A stretch of 52,569 bases of DNA from Verrucomicrobiota bacterium (lineage in GTDB: Bacteria > Verrucomicrobiota > Verrucomicrobiia > Chthoniobacterales > UBA10450): positions 1 to 52,569 of the forward strand of contig QHNH01000032.1 of the NCBI GenBank assembly GCA_003218375.1, read 5' to 3'. The notes under the pieces are model-generated. The model did not search any database, had not been told where the DNA came from, and was given only the letters and a program-made list of their open reading frames with translations. Below are positions 26,701-34,160 of the stretch, piece after piece. The first letter of the stretch is position 1. Every line of letters starts with the position of its first letter. Made by a program: the position numbers and the translations under genes.

Positions 26701-27174
26701 ATGACCCATATGATCATTTATTCCCTCGCTATCTGCGTGCTCGGCGTGGTGCTCGAAGGTCTCTTTGCGGGTGGCGGCATCAAACAGCGTCTCGCCAGTC
26801 TCCGTCTGCCGTCGTATGCCGTTCCGTTCTGGGGCTGGATGGTGATCGGCGTCCTCTACTACGTGATCTGTTTCTCCATTCTCTATCGGCTCTTTCTCCT
26901 GCCGCCCTCTCCTTGGCGAAGCGCCGCGTTCGCTTTGGTCGGTGCGATCCTGTTCATCAACGCGCTTTGGAATTACTTCTTCTTCCGCACCCGCAACCTC
27001 CGCCACGCCTATCTGCTCGGCCTGCCTTATGGCGTAATCGCAATTTCCCTTTTCCTCCTTCTCCTGCTCCGGCTTGACCGCACGGCCGCGTGGTTCCTCC
27101 TCCCGTACCTCCTCTACCTCTTCTACGGGAATTTCTGGGGCTATCGCATTTGGAAATTGAATTCGCCGGAGTGA
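26701..27174 (+). CDS. tspO: TspO/MBR-family membrane protein
   Basis: A 157-residue protein with five membrane helices, the usual TspO length. Family features are FWGWMVIGVLYYVI (helix 2), the helix 3 segment ALWNYFFF (usually ALNxxWxxxFF), and the end LPYLLYLFYGNFWGYRIWKLN, close to the PYLxWxxxAxxLNxxIWxLN signature. Members bind porphyrins and cholesterol-like ligands and are linked to tetrapyrrole and stress responses. It is flanked on both sides by gene-end remnants and palindromic repeats, so it appears to have been placed into a duplicated junction. Confidence 0.85.
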   Translation: MTHMIIYSLAICVLGVVLEGLFAGGGIKQRLASLRLPSYAVPFWGWMVIGVLYYVICFSILYRLFLLPPSPWRSAAFALVGAILFINALWNYFFFRTRNLRHAYLLGLPYGVIAISLFLLLLLRLDRTAAWFLLPYLLYLFYGNFWGYRIWKLNSPE

Positions 27175-27188
27175 CTGGGATGACTCTT

Positions 27189-27239
27189 CGCGAAGTGTCC
27201 GATCTTCTCCCCGAAGAGATCGACCTGATTGTCTACGCA
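27189..27239 (+). pseudogene. Remnant of a permease-UspA gene 3' end
   Basis: Seventeen codons read REVSDLLPEEIDLIVYA, identical at protein level to the last 17 residues of the permease-UspA fusion ending at 26163. The DNA differs at eight positions, all third bases. The stop is lost because the sequence runs directly into the palindromic repeat at 27241. No upstream homology is present, since TspO ends at 27174. This is the tail of a lost paralogue that had evolved under protein-level constraint. Confidence 0.78.
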
Positions 27240-27240
27240 T

Positions 27241-27332
27241 TAGGTAGGGACGCGTTTCCGACGCGTCCGACTCTTTCGAGATAACGCGCGGCAGACAAAT
27301 AGTCGGACGTTTCGGAAAAACGTCCCTACCTA
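27241..27332. repeat. Paired palindromic repeat (family A)
   Basis: Arms at 27241-27272 (taggtagggacgcg...) and 27301-27332 (...cgtccctaccta) are inverted copies with a few mismatches and a 28-base spacer. The left arm matches the left arm at 16262 almost base for base. It lies between the permease tail remnant and the ATP-grasp stop. Confidence 0.85.
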
Positions 27333-27376
27333 GTTTTCGTCATTCCTCATGCGTCATTCGTCATTTCCGCGGCTGA

Positions 27377-28396
27377 CTAGCCGCGGACCGTCTTCATCCC
27401 GATCCCGATGATCCGATCGATCAATTGCGGATACGACAACCCCGCTTTCGCCGCGGCCTGGGCGAAGTCTTCGTCTTCCGCCAGGATCGGATTCGGGTTC
27501 GCTTCGATGAAATAAACTTTGTTGTCCGGCGTCAGCCGCAGATCGATCCGAGCGTAACCCTCGATCGTGAGCAACCGATAGATCCGTTTACAGATGTCCT
27601 CGATCTCCGCGATCAGCGCGGGCGCGAGGTCTTCCGGGAACTGGTTCAGCAAGCCCCAGCGCTTCCGATATTCGTTGTCCCATTTCGCCCGGTAAGTCGC
27701 GATCTTCGGTTCGTTAGGCGGCACTTCGCGGAAAACCAGCTCGCGAATCGGAAACACCGTCAGGCGCGCGTTCCCCATCACGCTCACGTAAAGCTCGCGG
27801 CCCTCGATGTATTCCTCCGCGATCACATCGCTGTCATGGCTCTCGTGAATGAACGCCACCCGCTCCCGGAACTGTTCGTCGCTGTTCACGAACGAGGCCT
27901 GCGAAATTCCGTAGGACGCCTCTTCCTTCACCGGTTTCACCAGGAGCGGGAACTTCGGCTTCTTCAGGCGCGCGATCCGCTGCCCGCGCGGGATCACCAC
28001 GAAATTCGGCACGTGGATATGGTGATAGCCGAGAATTTTCTTTGACGTCCCTTTGTGTTTGGAAAGGACGAGCCCGGTCGCGCCGCAGCCCGTGAACGGC
28101 ACGCCCTGCATCTCCAGGAGCGACGCGATGTTCTGGTCGAATCCGCGATTGTTTTTGAACTGGTCCGCGAGATTGAAAATCACGTCCGGCCCGAAGCCTT
28201 CCAATTTCTGCCGGAGCAAATCGAGATTATCGAAGATGGCGAGATGCTCGGTCGGATGGCCAAGCGTGCCGAGCGCGGCGAGAACGTTCGCCTCTGTTTT
28301 CCAATCCTCGGTCTTCATCTCCTTGCTCAGATCCTGGTCGATCTTGGTCGGCCGGATCGCGTCGAAGAGGGCGAGGACTTTGATTTTCTTCTTCAC
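27377..28396 (-). CDS. ATP-grasp ligase, D-Ala-D-Ala ligase-like
   Basis: A 339-residue ATP-grasp enzyme. The N-terminal domain runs to about residue 115 (GPDVIFNLADQFKN, GVPFTGCGATGLVLSKHKGTSKKIL). The central ATP-grasp domain has FPLLVKPVKEEASYGI (phosphate loop lysine) and DVIAEEYIEGRELYVSVMG; the metal-binding end is YARIDLRLTPDNKVYFIEANPNP. This is the D-alanine-D-alanine ligase branch, but the substrate loops differ from Ddl, so it may join other amino acids or peptides. A GTG start at 28396 follows the zinc-peptidase stop by one base, so the two are translated together. A fragment of its 3' end is duplicated at 26632. Confidence 0.9.
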   Translation of the reverse strand: MKKKIKVLALFDAIRPTKIDQDLSKEMKTEDWKTEANVLAALGTLGHPTEHLAIFDNLDLLRQKLEGFGPDVIFNLADQFKNNRGFDQNIASLLEMQGVPFTGCGATGLVLSKHKGTSKKILGYHHIHVPNFVVIPRGQRIARLKKPKFPLLVKPVKEEASYGISQASFVNSDEQFRERVAFIHESHDSDVIAEEYIEGRELYVSVMGNARLTVFPIRELVFREVPPNEPKIATYRAKWDNEYRKRWGLLNQFPEDLAPALIAEIEDICKRIYRLLTIEGYARIDLRLTPDNKVYFIEANPNPILAEDEDFAQAAAKAGLSYPQLIDRIIGIGMKTVRG

Positions 28397-28397
28397 G

Positions 28398-29420
28398 TTA
28401 TTTGGTGCGCTTGAATTTGCCGGTGAAAAGATAATTCATCACCAGCGTTGTGATGAACGAAGTGATGCGGAAATCCTGCTGCGGATCGTCGTTCAAGACC
28501 AGCAGATCGAGCTGATCGCAACGATCGATGAGACGCGAGAGCAGTTTATTCACCCGAAATTTCTTTTCGTTCGTCCACTGGCAAACGGAATTCAACAGGC
28601 GCCGGCGTCTTCGCCGGAGATAGGCCGCGGCCGTGATCCGTCCCGGGCCCGGCGCGGCCGAAAAGAGCTGGCGCAAATCGGCATCGTAAAAATCGGGGTA
28701 GGTATCCGCGTAGAGTTTTCGTTTTCGCGCGTAGTAGGTCTTCAGTTTCAGGTTCAAACAGTCGTAGTCCGCCGCGCGATACTCCGGCATGTGGAGCGGC
28801 GGTTTTCCCGCGAGCGAACACATCAGCTCGTCCACGTATTCGATTTTCTGAATCGCTTTCCAGCCGCCGTAGCGCTTCCGCCATTCTGCTTCCGGCGTCA
28901 GCCAGACCGCGAACGTCTCCGCGAAATCTTCGTCCGGATGGCTCTGCGCGTACCAGTCATCGAGATTCACCACGTAGCTGCGGCTGAAGGGCTGCGGGTG
29001 ATAAACATCCGGCGTCTGCTCGCGCGAGGTGCGTCCGAAAGCGTCCTGCCATTTTTTCTTCCGCGGCAGATGATAGGCGTAGCTGTAAGCGTGAGCCGCC
29101 TCGTGCCGAATCAGCCGCATGAACGACTCGGGCGTGCCGCCTTCGACTTCGAGCATCATCGTCTTCTCCAAATTACGAAGTCGATCGTGCACGAGAAAAA
29201 ACGGCACGAAGATCGCCGGGATCCCCACCGGGACGAACCATTCATCGCCGATATGACACGGCGGATGAAACGCGAGTCCCTTCGCCGAAAGCTCGTCGTG
29301 AAGCTGCTTGATGAGCGGCTCGAGCCCCGAGCCTTCCAGCCGCAAATCCAGCTTCGAGATCCGCCGCTCGAGCAGCTCCTCGTCATTCAACAATGCCCAG
29401 TCGGCGTCCATTGCGCGCAC
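28398..29420 (-). CDS. Putative zinc metallopeptidase (HEAAH)
   Basis: A 340-residue cytoplasmic protein with a zinc-peptidase core: RHEAAHAYSYAY gives His106, Glu107 and His110, and SHPDEDFAETFAVWL (160-174) supplies the likely third ligand (Glu164 or Glu168). An N-terminal helical region precedes it, with GDEWFVPVGIPAIFVPFFLVHDRLRNLE. The C-terminus is basic (LRRRRRRLLNSV) and helical. It resembles the 'putative zinc-binding metallopeptidase' families. Its stop lies one base before the ATP-grasp start, indicating a two-gene unit that could make and cut an unusual peptide bond; that pairing is inference. A second ATG (residue 4) could be the start. Confidence 0.82.
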   Translation of the reverse strand: MRAMDADWALLNDEELLERRISKLDLRLEGSGLEPLIKQLHDELSAKGLAFHPPCHIGDEWFVPVGIPAIFVPFFLVHDRLRNLEKTMMLEVEGGTPESFMRLIRHEAAHAYSYAYHLPRKKKWQDAFGRTSREQTPDVYHPQPFSRSYVVNLDDWYAQSHPDEDFAETFAVWLTPEAEWRKRYGGWKAIQKIEYVDELMCSLAGKPPLHMPEYRAADYDCLNLKLKTYYARKRKLYADTYPDFYDADLRQLFSAAPGPGRITAAAYLRRRRRRLLNSVCQWTNEKKFRVNKLLSRLIDRCDQLDLLVLNDDPQQDFRITSFITTLVMNYLFTGKFKRTK

Positions 29421-29448
29421 CGTAGCAGTGAAAACGCCGCGCTGTCAC

Positions 29449-29534
29449 GGTGGATCGAGCGCTCCGTCGCTCGATGTCGATTGTCGCGGCTTCGCCGCCA
29501 TACTTATCATCGCGCGCGGAGCGCACGATCCACC
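29449..29534. repeat. Palindromic repeat (ggtggatcg ends)
   Basis: The 86 bases have ends ggtggatcg and cgatccacc, inner gagcgctccgtcgctc and cgcgcgcggagcgc arms, and a central small palindrome gcggcttcgccgc. It sits between the esterase stop and the zinc-peptidase start and is a distinct family from those at 16262 and 50349. Confidence 0.75.
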
Positions 29535-29537
29535 AAC

Positions 29538-30368
29538 CTAAAACCCACCGAGCTGGCGGAACCAGCGCAAGCCCAGCTTCACCTCGGATCTTTTTAGCTG
29601 GTGCACGCCCATGAAATGTTCCAGGCGCACGCGCTTGAATCCTGTGCCCCGCATGGAGGCTTCTGCCTTACCTTCCAAGGAAGGCGTAGCGATGATGTCG
29701 TCCATGCCGCCGCTGATCCAGATGGGGATGTTCAGGAAATCGGCGCTGGGCTGATAGGTCTTGTAGGCCTCACTCATTTTGTCTTCGTTCATTCCGCTGA
29801 GAAAAAAGCCGCAGATATTCACCGCGCGCGCCTTGGCCAGCATTGCGCCGAGCAAACAGCTTCGCTTTGAGCCGCCGGAGAATCCGGCAAACGCGACCGG
29901 CCAATTCCGGCTTTGGGGCCAGTCCTTTCGCACCGCATCCAGGGCGGCGCCTAACATCGCGAGCCGCCAGGGAGTAGAATCATGTTGCGGCTTGATCGTC
30001 GCGTCGGGAGCGAGGAGCACCCAGCCTTCGGCATCTGCGGGAGGTTTGTAGGCCGGGGCGTCCATCGGGCTGGTAATATGAAAATCGGTCGTCGAAGTGA
30101 CGATCAAGATCGGCCAGCGCCGGGCCGGATCGAATCCCGGCGGAAAACTCAGGACCGCGCGTCCCATTTGCGGGCGCGGATTTCCACCCTGTGCGGCGAT
30201 GTCCTGGAAATATTTCGAAACCGGAAATTGAATTTCGACCAGCGGCCCCGGCTTCGCCTCTTTGCCGGCAATCGTGGCGGCGGTGACGCGCGCGGCTGGC
30301 AAAAGCGAAAAGCAGACAAGTAGTGTGACTGATCTAATCCGCGGAAGGTTTTCCACGAGAACAATCAA
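29538..30368 (-). CDS. Secreted alpha/beta-hydrolase (esterase-like)
   Basis: A 276-residue exported protein; the hydrophobic leader is residues 12-31 (SVTLLVCFSLLPAARVTAA). The nucleophile motif GFSGGS sits near residue 163 (WPVAFAGFSGGSKRSC), the acid is probably Asp in SGGMDDIIATP, and a His lies in FMGVHQLKRSE. The fold resembles feruloyl-esterase/PHB-depolymerase-type hydrolases that begin FPPGFDPARRWPILI. The substrate is unknown. The gene is isolated between two repeat elements. Confidence 0.83.
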   Translation of the reverse strand: MIVLVENLPRIRSVTLLVCFSLLPAARVTAATIAGKEAKPGPLVEIQFPVSKYFQDIAAQGGNPRPQMGRAVLSFPPGFDPARRWPILIVTSTTDFHITSPMDAPAYKPPADAEGWVLLAPDATIKPQHDSTPWRLAMLGAALDAVRKDWPQSRNWPVAFAGFSGGSKRSCLLGAMLAKARAVNICGFFLSGMNEDKMSEAYKTYQPSADFLNIPIWISGGMDDIIATPSLEGKAEASMRGTGFKRVRLEHFMGVHQLKRSEVKLGLRWFRQLGGF

Positions 30369-30426
30369 TCGGATTCTCCCGCCCTGCGCAATTCCGCATC
30401 CAATTGGCGAGGGTGTGCCGTCGATC

Positions 30427-30546
30427 CATGACCCTCATCCTAACCTTCTCCCTCAGGGAGAAGGAACTGTTTCGAAGGGTGAAGCGGTCAAAAGCCGGCG
30501 GTCGCAAATTCCTCTCCCTAAGGGAAAGGGCAGGGTGAGGGTCATG
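30427..30546. repeat. CCCTCA-type inverted repeat, MITE-like
   Basis: About 120 bases with terminal inverted repeats catgaccctcatcc / cagggtgagggtcatg and two inner hairpins (cttctccctcagggagaag; ctctccctaagggaaagg). Elements with this ccctcaccctgccctctcc core occur in many bacteria as short non-coding repeats. It separates the esterase gene from the hydroxylase gene; no coding frame is inside. Confidence 0.8.
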
Positions 30547-30585
30547 CGGCTGGCGTGACGCTGGGTTCACCGCGCCCAAAACAAT

Positions 30586-31446
30586 CTAAGGCTGCAGCTC
30601 ATCGGCTGGCCGCGCCTCTCGTTTGGGCACCTCGCCAGTCGGCAATTTCCAGGGCCGCTGCTCCTTGAACGGCAGGGTGAGCAGCTTGCCGACGGTCAAC
30701 TCGTGCTCATCGCGGAACGCCGCCACCCCGATCGTGATCTCGGCCTGCGGAACATCGCGCCGCAGACTGCGATGAATTTTGTCCCACCAGCAAAAGATGG
30801 TGCCCCAGTTCGAATCGGTCTCGCGCTCGACGATGGAATGATGAATCCCATGCATCCGCGGCGTGACGATGACGTGATTCAAAACCCGCTCGAGGCCTAA
30901 CGAAAGCCGCCAGTTCGAATGATGGAAAACGCTGGCCGATTCAAAAACGATTTCGAAGACCAGGTAAACCAGTGGCGGAATTCCAAGGAGCACCACGACG
31001 AGAAGCCGGAACGGAATCGAAAAAAGAATCTCGCCGAAGTGGAAGCGTGCCGCGGTCGTCACGTCGAGGTCGAGATCGGTGTGGTGAACATTGTGGAAAC
31101 GCCAGAGCAGCGGGACGCGATGGGTCGCGTAATGCCACCAGTAATACGCCCAATCCATAAGGAGAAACGCCACGATCGCCGACACGATCCCGGGCAGCTT
31201 GATCCAGTTCAGTAATCCGATCCCGTTACGCTGGGCCCAGAAGGTATGCGCCAATGGGATCGGCACCAGCGCCAGCCGCAGAATCACGAACGCCGGCACC
31301 GACATCACGAAATTGCGCACCAGCCGCTGCAGCGCTGAAAAATGCCGGCGTCGCAGCGGATATTTCCATTGCAGGAGAAGGAGCAGCCCGAAAAGCGTGC
31401 AGAAAATCGGACTGCCGATGTAATCGAGGAGCGGAATCGGTTTCAT
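30586..31446 (-). CDS. Sterol desaturase/fatty acid hydroxylase family protein
   Basis: A 286-residue membrane di-iron oxygenase from ATG 31446; the frame is open further upstream but there it runs through palindromic repeats. Four to five hydrophobic helices are present. The histidine clusters are HYATHR (105-110), RFHNVHH (116-122) and MHGIHHS further on, matching the HxxxH, HxxHH, and HxxHH set of the family. Members hydroxylate or desaturate lipids, sterols, or carotenoids. The substrate is unknown. The gene is divergent from the metallo-beta-lactamase-fold gene at 31630. Confidence 0.9.
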   Translation of the reverse strand: MKPIPLLDYIGSPIFCTLFGLLLLLQWKYPLRRRHFSALQRLVRNFVMSVPAFVILRLALVPIPLAHTFWAQRNGIGLLNWIKLPGIVSAIVAFLLMDWAYYWWHYATHRVPLLWRFHNVHHTDLDLDVTTAARFHFGEILFSIPFRLLVVVLLGIPPLVYLVFEIVFESASVFHHSNWRLSLGLERVLNHVIVTPRMHGIHHSIVERETDSNWGTIFCWWDKIHRSLRRDVPQAEITIGVAAFRDEHELTVGKLLTLPFKEQRPWKLPTGEVPKREARPADELQP

Positions 31447-31462
31447 CGCTGGAAATGAATTG

Positions 31463-31580
31463 TAGGGCAAGCGCTCCGCTTGCCGAAGAAATAACATGGC
31501 ACTGGAGCCGGCACGCCCTCGTGCCGGGGGCAAGGATGCAGCCGCGATTTCTCCCAACGGCCTGGGGACAGGCCGTCTCC
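31463..31580. repeat. Cluster of three short palindromes
   Basis: Three different hairpins lie within 118 bases: ggcaagc-gctcc-gcttgcc (31466-31484), ccggcac-gccctc-gtgccgg (31508-31527), and acggcct-ggggac-aggccgt (31557-31576). All are GC-rich with short loops. They fill the divergent spacer between the hydroxylase and the metallo-beta-lactamase-fold gene and so overlap its promoter region. Confidence 0.75.
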
Positions 31581-31629
31581 AATTTCGCGGTCTTGCGGTT
31601 GAGGTCGCTTTCATTCCATCTTTGATGTC

Positions 31630-32577
31630 ATGAATTTTCGGTTGGGATTTACAGGTTCGGCGATTTTGCTTCTTGGCTTCCTGTCTCCTTCGGCTCGCGC
31701 CCAAACTCCCACACCGGCGCCGACAACCTCTTCATCACGCACTCGGGTCGTGCTTCTCGGTACCGGGAATCCTTCCGCCGATCCGGATCGCTCTGGTCCG
31801 TCGGTAGCCATCGTCGTTAATGACACGCCTTACATCGTCGATTGCGGCCCGGGCGTCGTCCGCCGCGCGAGTGCTGCTTTTCACAAAGGCGTAGCCGGTC
31901 TCGCGGTCCAGAAACTTAAGACGGCTTTCATCACCCACCTGCATTCCGATCACACCCTCGGTTACTCAGATCTCATCTTTACTCCGTGGGTCCTCGGCCG
32001 AAAAGATCCGCTCGAGGTTTATGGTCCCACGGGTCTCAAAGCCATGACCGATCACCTTCTCGCGGCCTACAGCGAAGACATCGACATTCGCACCAACGGC
32101 CTCGAGCAAGGCAACCGCACCGGTTACAAAGTGAACGCGCACGAGATCAAGCCCGGCGTCGTTTACAAGGACGACAACGTCACGGTGAGAGCGTTCCTTG
32201 TGCACCACGGTTCCTGGCGCGAAGCCTACGGCTACCGGTTCGAGACGCCTGATAAAGTCATTGTGCTCTCAGGTGATTGCGCGCCCAGCGCAAGCGTGAT
32301 CGAGAACTGCGACGGCTGCGATGTCCTGTTGCACGAAGTCTACACCCAGCTCGGCTACGATGAGAGCAAGCCCGATTGGCGGAAGTACATCACGAACTTC
32401 CATACCTCCACGAAAGAACTGGCTGAGCTGGCCACGAAGGCGAAACCGAAACTGCTCGTCCTCTACCACCAGATGTTTTTCGGCGGCGCGAAAGACACCG
32501 AAGAAGGAATGCTGAAAGAGATCCGCGACTCCTATCCCGGCAAAGTCGTCTCCGCGCATGACCTCGACGTCTATTGA
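31630..32577 (+). CDS. Exported metallo-beta-lactamase-fold hydrolase (RNase Z-like)
   Basis: A 315-residue protein with a signal peptide (FTGSAILLLGFLSPSARAQ). The metal motif HLHSDHTLGY is the HxHxDH signature of the fold; a further His is in FLVHHGSW, Asp in VLSGDCAPS, and a final His in VLYHQMFF. The overall order resembles tRNase Z/arylsulfatase-type enzymes, but export argues for an extracytoplasmic ester or sulfate-ester substrate and not tRNA. Start ATG 31630. It is followed directly by a half palindrome and the mgtC-like gene. Confidence 0.9.
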   Translation: MNFRLGFTGSAILLLGFLSPSARAQTPTPAPTTSSSRTRVVLLGTGNPSADPDRSGPSVAIVVNDTPYIVDCGPGVVRRASAAFHKGVAGLAVQKLKTAFITHLHSDHTLGYSDLIFTPWVLGRKDPLEVYGPTGLKAMTDHLLAAYSEDIDIRTNGLEQGNRTGYKVNAHEIKPGVVYKDDNVTVRAFLVHHGSWREAYGYRFETPDKVIVLSGDCAPSASVIENCDGCDVLLHEVYTQLGYDESKPDWRKYITNFHTSTKELAELATKAKPKLLVLYHQMFFGGAKDTEEGMLKEIRDSYPGKVVSAHDLDVY

Positions 32578-32583
32578 TCTTTT

Positions 32584-32612
32584 CTGTAGCGGCGGCCTCT
32601 GGCCGTCGATTG
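32584..32612. repeat. Single hairpin with tgtagc end
   Basis: The bases ctgtagcggcggcc-tct-ggccgtcg form an 8-bp stem (one G-U pair) just after the hydrolase stop. The tgtagc(g/c)g start is shared with elements at 42702, 47280 and 50349, so this looks like half of one of those. It could also serve as a terminator. Confidence 0.6.
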
Positions 32613-32671
32613 ATCGCAATCCGGAAAAGACTTGCGCTCTGCCACCAGGTTCCGGCTCAATCCTTCCTGTC

Positions 32672-33148
32672 GTGTTAAGCGGAAATGAAGAGACCGCCCT
32701 GCGTTTGGGCGCGGCGCTGCTTGTCGGCACCGTTCTGGGATTGAACCGCGAGCTGCACGGGAAACCCGCCGGCTTGCGGACCCATGCTTTGGTTAGTCTC
32801 GGCGCGGCCATTGCCACGATCGTCGTCCTCAGATCGCCTGATGGTTCTTTCGCCACCGACCAGAACGCGATCGGGCGAGTGGTCCAGGGGATTCTGACCG
32901 GCGTCGGATTTCTTGGCGCGGGAGTGATTCTGCACGATCCCGCCGGCCACATCAGCGGCCTAACGACCGCTGCCACGATCTGGATCTGCGCGGTGCTCGG
33001 TCTTGTCTGTGGACTCGGTTACTGGGTTGTCCTCGGAACGGCTGTCGGTCTTATTGTAATTGCTTTGATTTTTGGTCGCCCGTTGGAACGCCTCGCCGAA
33101 CGCCTCTTCAAACGCCATTCCTCCAGTCCACCCGACCACAGCGTGTAA
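32672..33148 (+). CDS. MgtC/SapB family membrane protein
   Basis: About 158 residues from GTG 32672. An ATG at 32558 would add 38 residues read through the upstream gene end and a repeat hairpin, so the internal start is preferred. Hallmarks of MgtC are the first helix LLVGTVLGLNRELHGKPAGLRTHALVSLGAA and the following GRVVQGILTGVGFLGAGVIL, with conserved Asn/Arg-Glu and Gly-Leu-Arg-Thr. Members modulate magnesium/potassium homeostasis and F-ATPase. Four helices are followed by a short cytoplasmic tail (the ACT-like domain is absent). Confidence 0.87.
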   Translation: MLSGNEETALRLGAALLVGTVLGLNRELHGKPAGLRTHALVSLGAAIATIVVLRSPDGSFATDQNAIGRVVQGILTGVGFLGAGVILHDPAGHISGLTTAATIWICAVLGLVCGLGYWVVLGTAVGLIVIALIFGRPLERLAERLFKRHSSSPPDHSV

Positions 33149-33223
33149 TTTACCCGCCTGCCGCGATCATCGGCGAAGTGGCTTCATCTCTCACCTGTCC
33201 TGTGATAGATTTGCACTGCTGAT

Positions 33224-33421
33224 ATGACTGCGGAATCCCTCATTACCTGCGATCCAAACATTCTTGACGGCACGCCAGTGTTCAAAGGCACGCGCGTTCC
33301 CGTTCGCACGTTCTGCGACTATCTTTCCGATGGTCTTTCTCTGGAGTATTTTCTTGAGACTTTCCCCTCAGTGACGCGTGAGCAGGCGCGGAGAGCGTTA
33401 CATTTTCAATCCGCGAAATGA
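33224..33421 (+). CDS. DUF433 antitoxin-like protein
   Basis: A 65-residue protein with the DUF433 core: ITCDPNILDGTPVFKGTRVPVRTFCDYLSDG, then LEYFLETFPSVTREQARRAL, a winged-helix DNA-binding fold. DUF433 proteins are usually antitoxins of PIN-like (DUF5615) toxins. Here the next gene, overlapping by 4 bases, is not a PIN protein but a second antitoxin-like gene, while a PIN-like toxin with its own DUF433 partner lies on the opposite strand just downstream. Confidence 0.88.
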   Translation: MTAESLITCDPNILDGTPVFKGTRVPVRTFCDYLSDGLSLEYFLETFPSVTREQARRALHFQSAK

Positions 33422-33600
33422 GCCTCACGGAAATTAAGAGCGCTGTTCGCGAACTGTCGCCGAAAGAATTGGCGGAGCTCGCTGCGTTCATTTTGAAACA
33501 GGACAACGTTGCTTGGACCCGACAGATCCAGGACGACGCTGCGGGCGGAAAACTCGATTTTTTGTTCGACGAAGCTGACCGCGAACGTTCTGCGGGATAG
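33418..33600 (+). CDS. Small antitoxin-like protein, 60 aa
   Basis: ATG overlaps the DUF433 stop (ATGA). The 60-residue product has an N-terminal helix pair (TEIKSAVRELSPKELAELAAFIL) and a C-terminal acidic segment ending DAAGGKLDFLFDEADRE. This build, with 'xxxQIxxDxxxGKLDxLxxEA', is common in small antitoxins paired with RelE/ParE-type toxins. No such toxin gene follows; the next gene is convergent. It may be an orphan left after toxin loss. Confidence 0.7.
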   Translation: MSLTEIKSAVRELSPKELAELAAFILKQDNVAWTRQIQDDAAGGKLDFLFDEADRERSAG

Positions 33601-33614
33601 AAAGCAGACTTCAA

Positions 33615-33932
33615 TCACCGCGGCTGGAACTCGACGTACGAGCCGGGACTCACTGCATCTACGGCCATTGCGATGTCGGATCCGTGTGCTTGCAACTTCG
33701 GCCAGCTGGCAAAGGGCAAGACGAGCACAGCTATTTTTCTGTCCGCGAGATTCTGTTGATAACGCAGTTGTTGGTCGGTCGTGATGAAAACGTCGAATTG
33801 TTTTTCTGCGGCTAAGAGCAAATCACCGTTGGATAAATCGCTCCAATGCATCTCGAGCGCGGTCGCGACTTCGTGCCCGCGGAGAAACTCGCGAAGCGGA
33901 ACTGGCGTGCCTTGATCGAAGAGAACGCGCAC
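33615..33932 (-). CDS. DUF5615 PIN-like toxin
   Basis: A 105-residue PIN-like protein: MRVLFDQGTPVPLREFLRGHEV gives the first acidic residue (Asp6), DLSNGDLLLAAE the second (Asp37), and FDVFITTDQQLRYQQN the third (Asp53), the usual acidic metal-binding set of the Mut7-C/DUF5615 RNase fold. It lies nine bases downstream of its DUF433 partner on the minus strand. The likely role is a type II toxin that cleaves RNA. It converges on the orphan antitoxin-like gene. Confidence 0.85.
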   Translation of the reverse strand: MRVLFDQGTPVPLREFLRGHEVATALEMHWSDLSNGDLLLAAEKQFDVFITTDQQLRYQQNLADRKIAVLVLPFASWPKLQAHGSDIAMAVDAVSPGSYVEFQPR

Positions 33933-33941
33933 GTGATTCGC

Positions 33942-34160
33942 TCAGGATGCCGCCAAAGTGCGCTCGGCAAACTCGAGAACCGCTTGGGCCTGCTCACGCG
34001 TGACACCTGGAAACCAGTCAAGAAATTGATCGATCGTCGCGCCGGATTCGAGATTTTCAAAAAGCGCTTTCACCGGAACGCGGGTGTTCTTGAATACCCA
34101 CGCGCCGCTCACTTTGTCTTCCGCCCGATCCACTGCCGGGCACTCTTTCCAATCGAGCAT
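33942..34160 (-). CDS. DUF433 antitoxin
   Basis: A 72-residue DUF433 protein: CPAVDRAEDKVSGAWVFKNTRVPVKALFENLESG, then IDQFLDWFPGVTREQAQAVLEFA. It precedes the PIN-like toxin by nine bases in the usual antitoxin-first order. It shares the VFKxTRVPV and FPxVTREQA blocks with the other DUF433 protein 0.7 kb away, but the two are clearly divergent, so they are separate systems and not a recent duplication. Confidence 0.87.
   Translation of the reverse strand: MLDWKECPAVDRAEDKVSGAWVFKNTRVPVKALFENLESGATIDQFLDWFPGVTREQAQAVLEFAERTLAAS

Noticed and set aside
28053-29597. A 514-residue plus-strand frame
   Set aside because: It is antisense to the ATP-grasp and zinc-peptidase genes, with composition typical of shadow frames and no domain; the minus-strand genes have clear motifs.
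31447-31704. An 86-residue N-terminal extension of the sterol-desaturase-like protein
   Set aside because: The extension is read through three palindromes and is basic and unstructured; ATG 31446 gives the usual family length.
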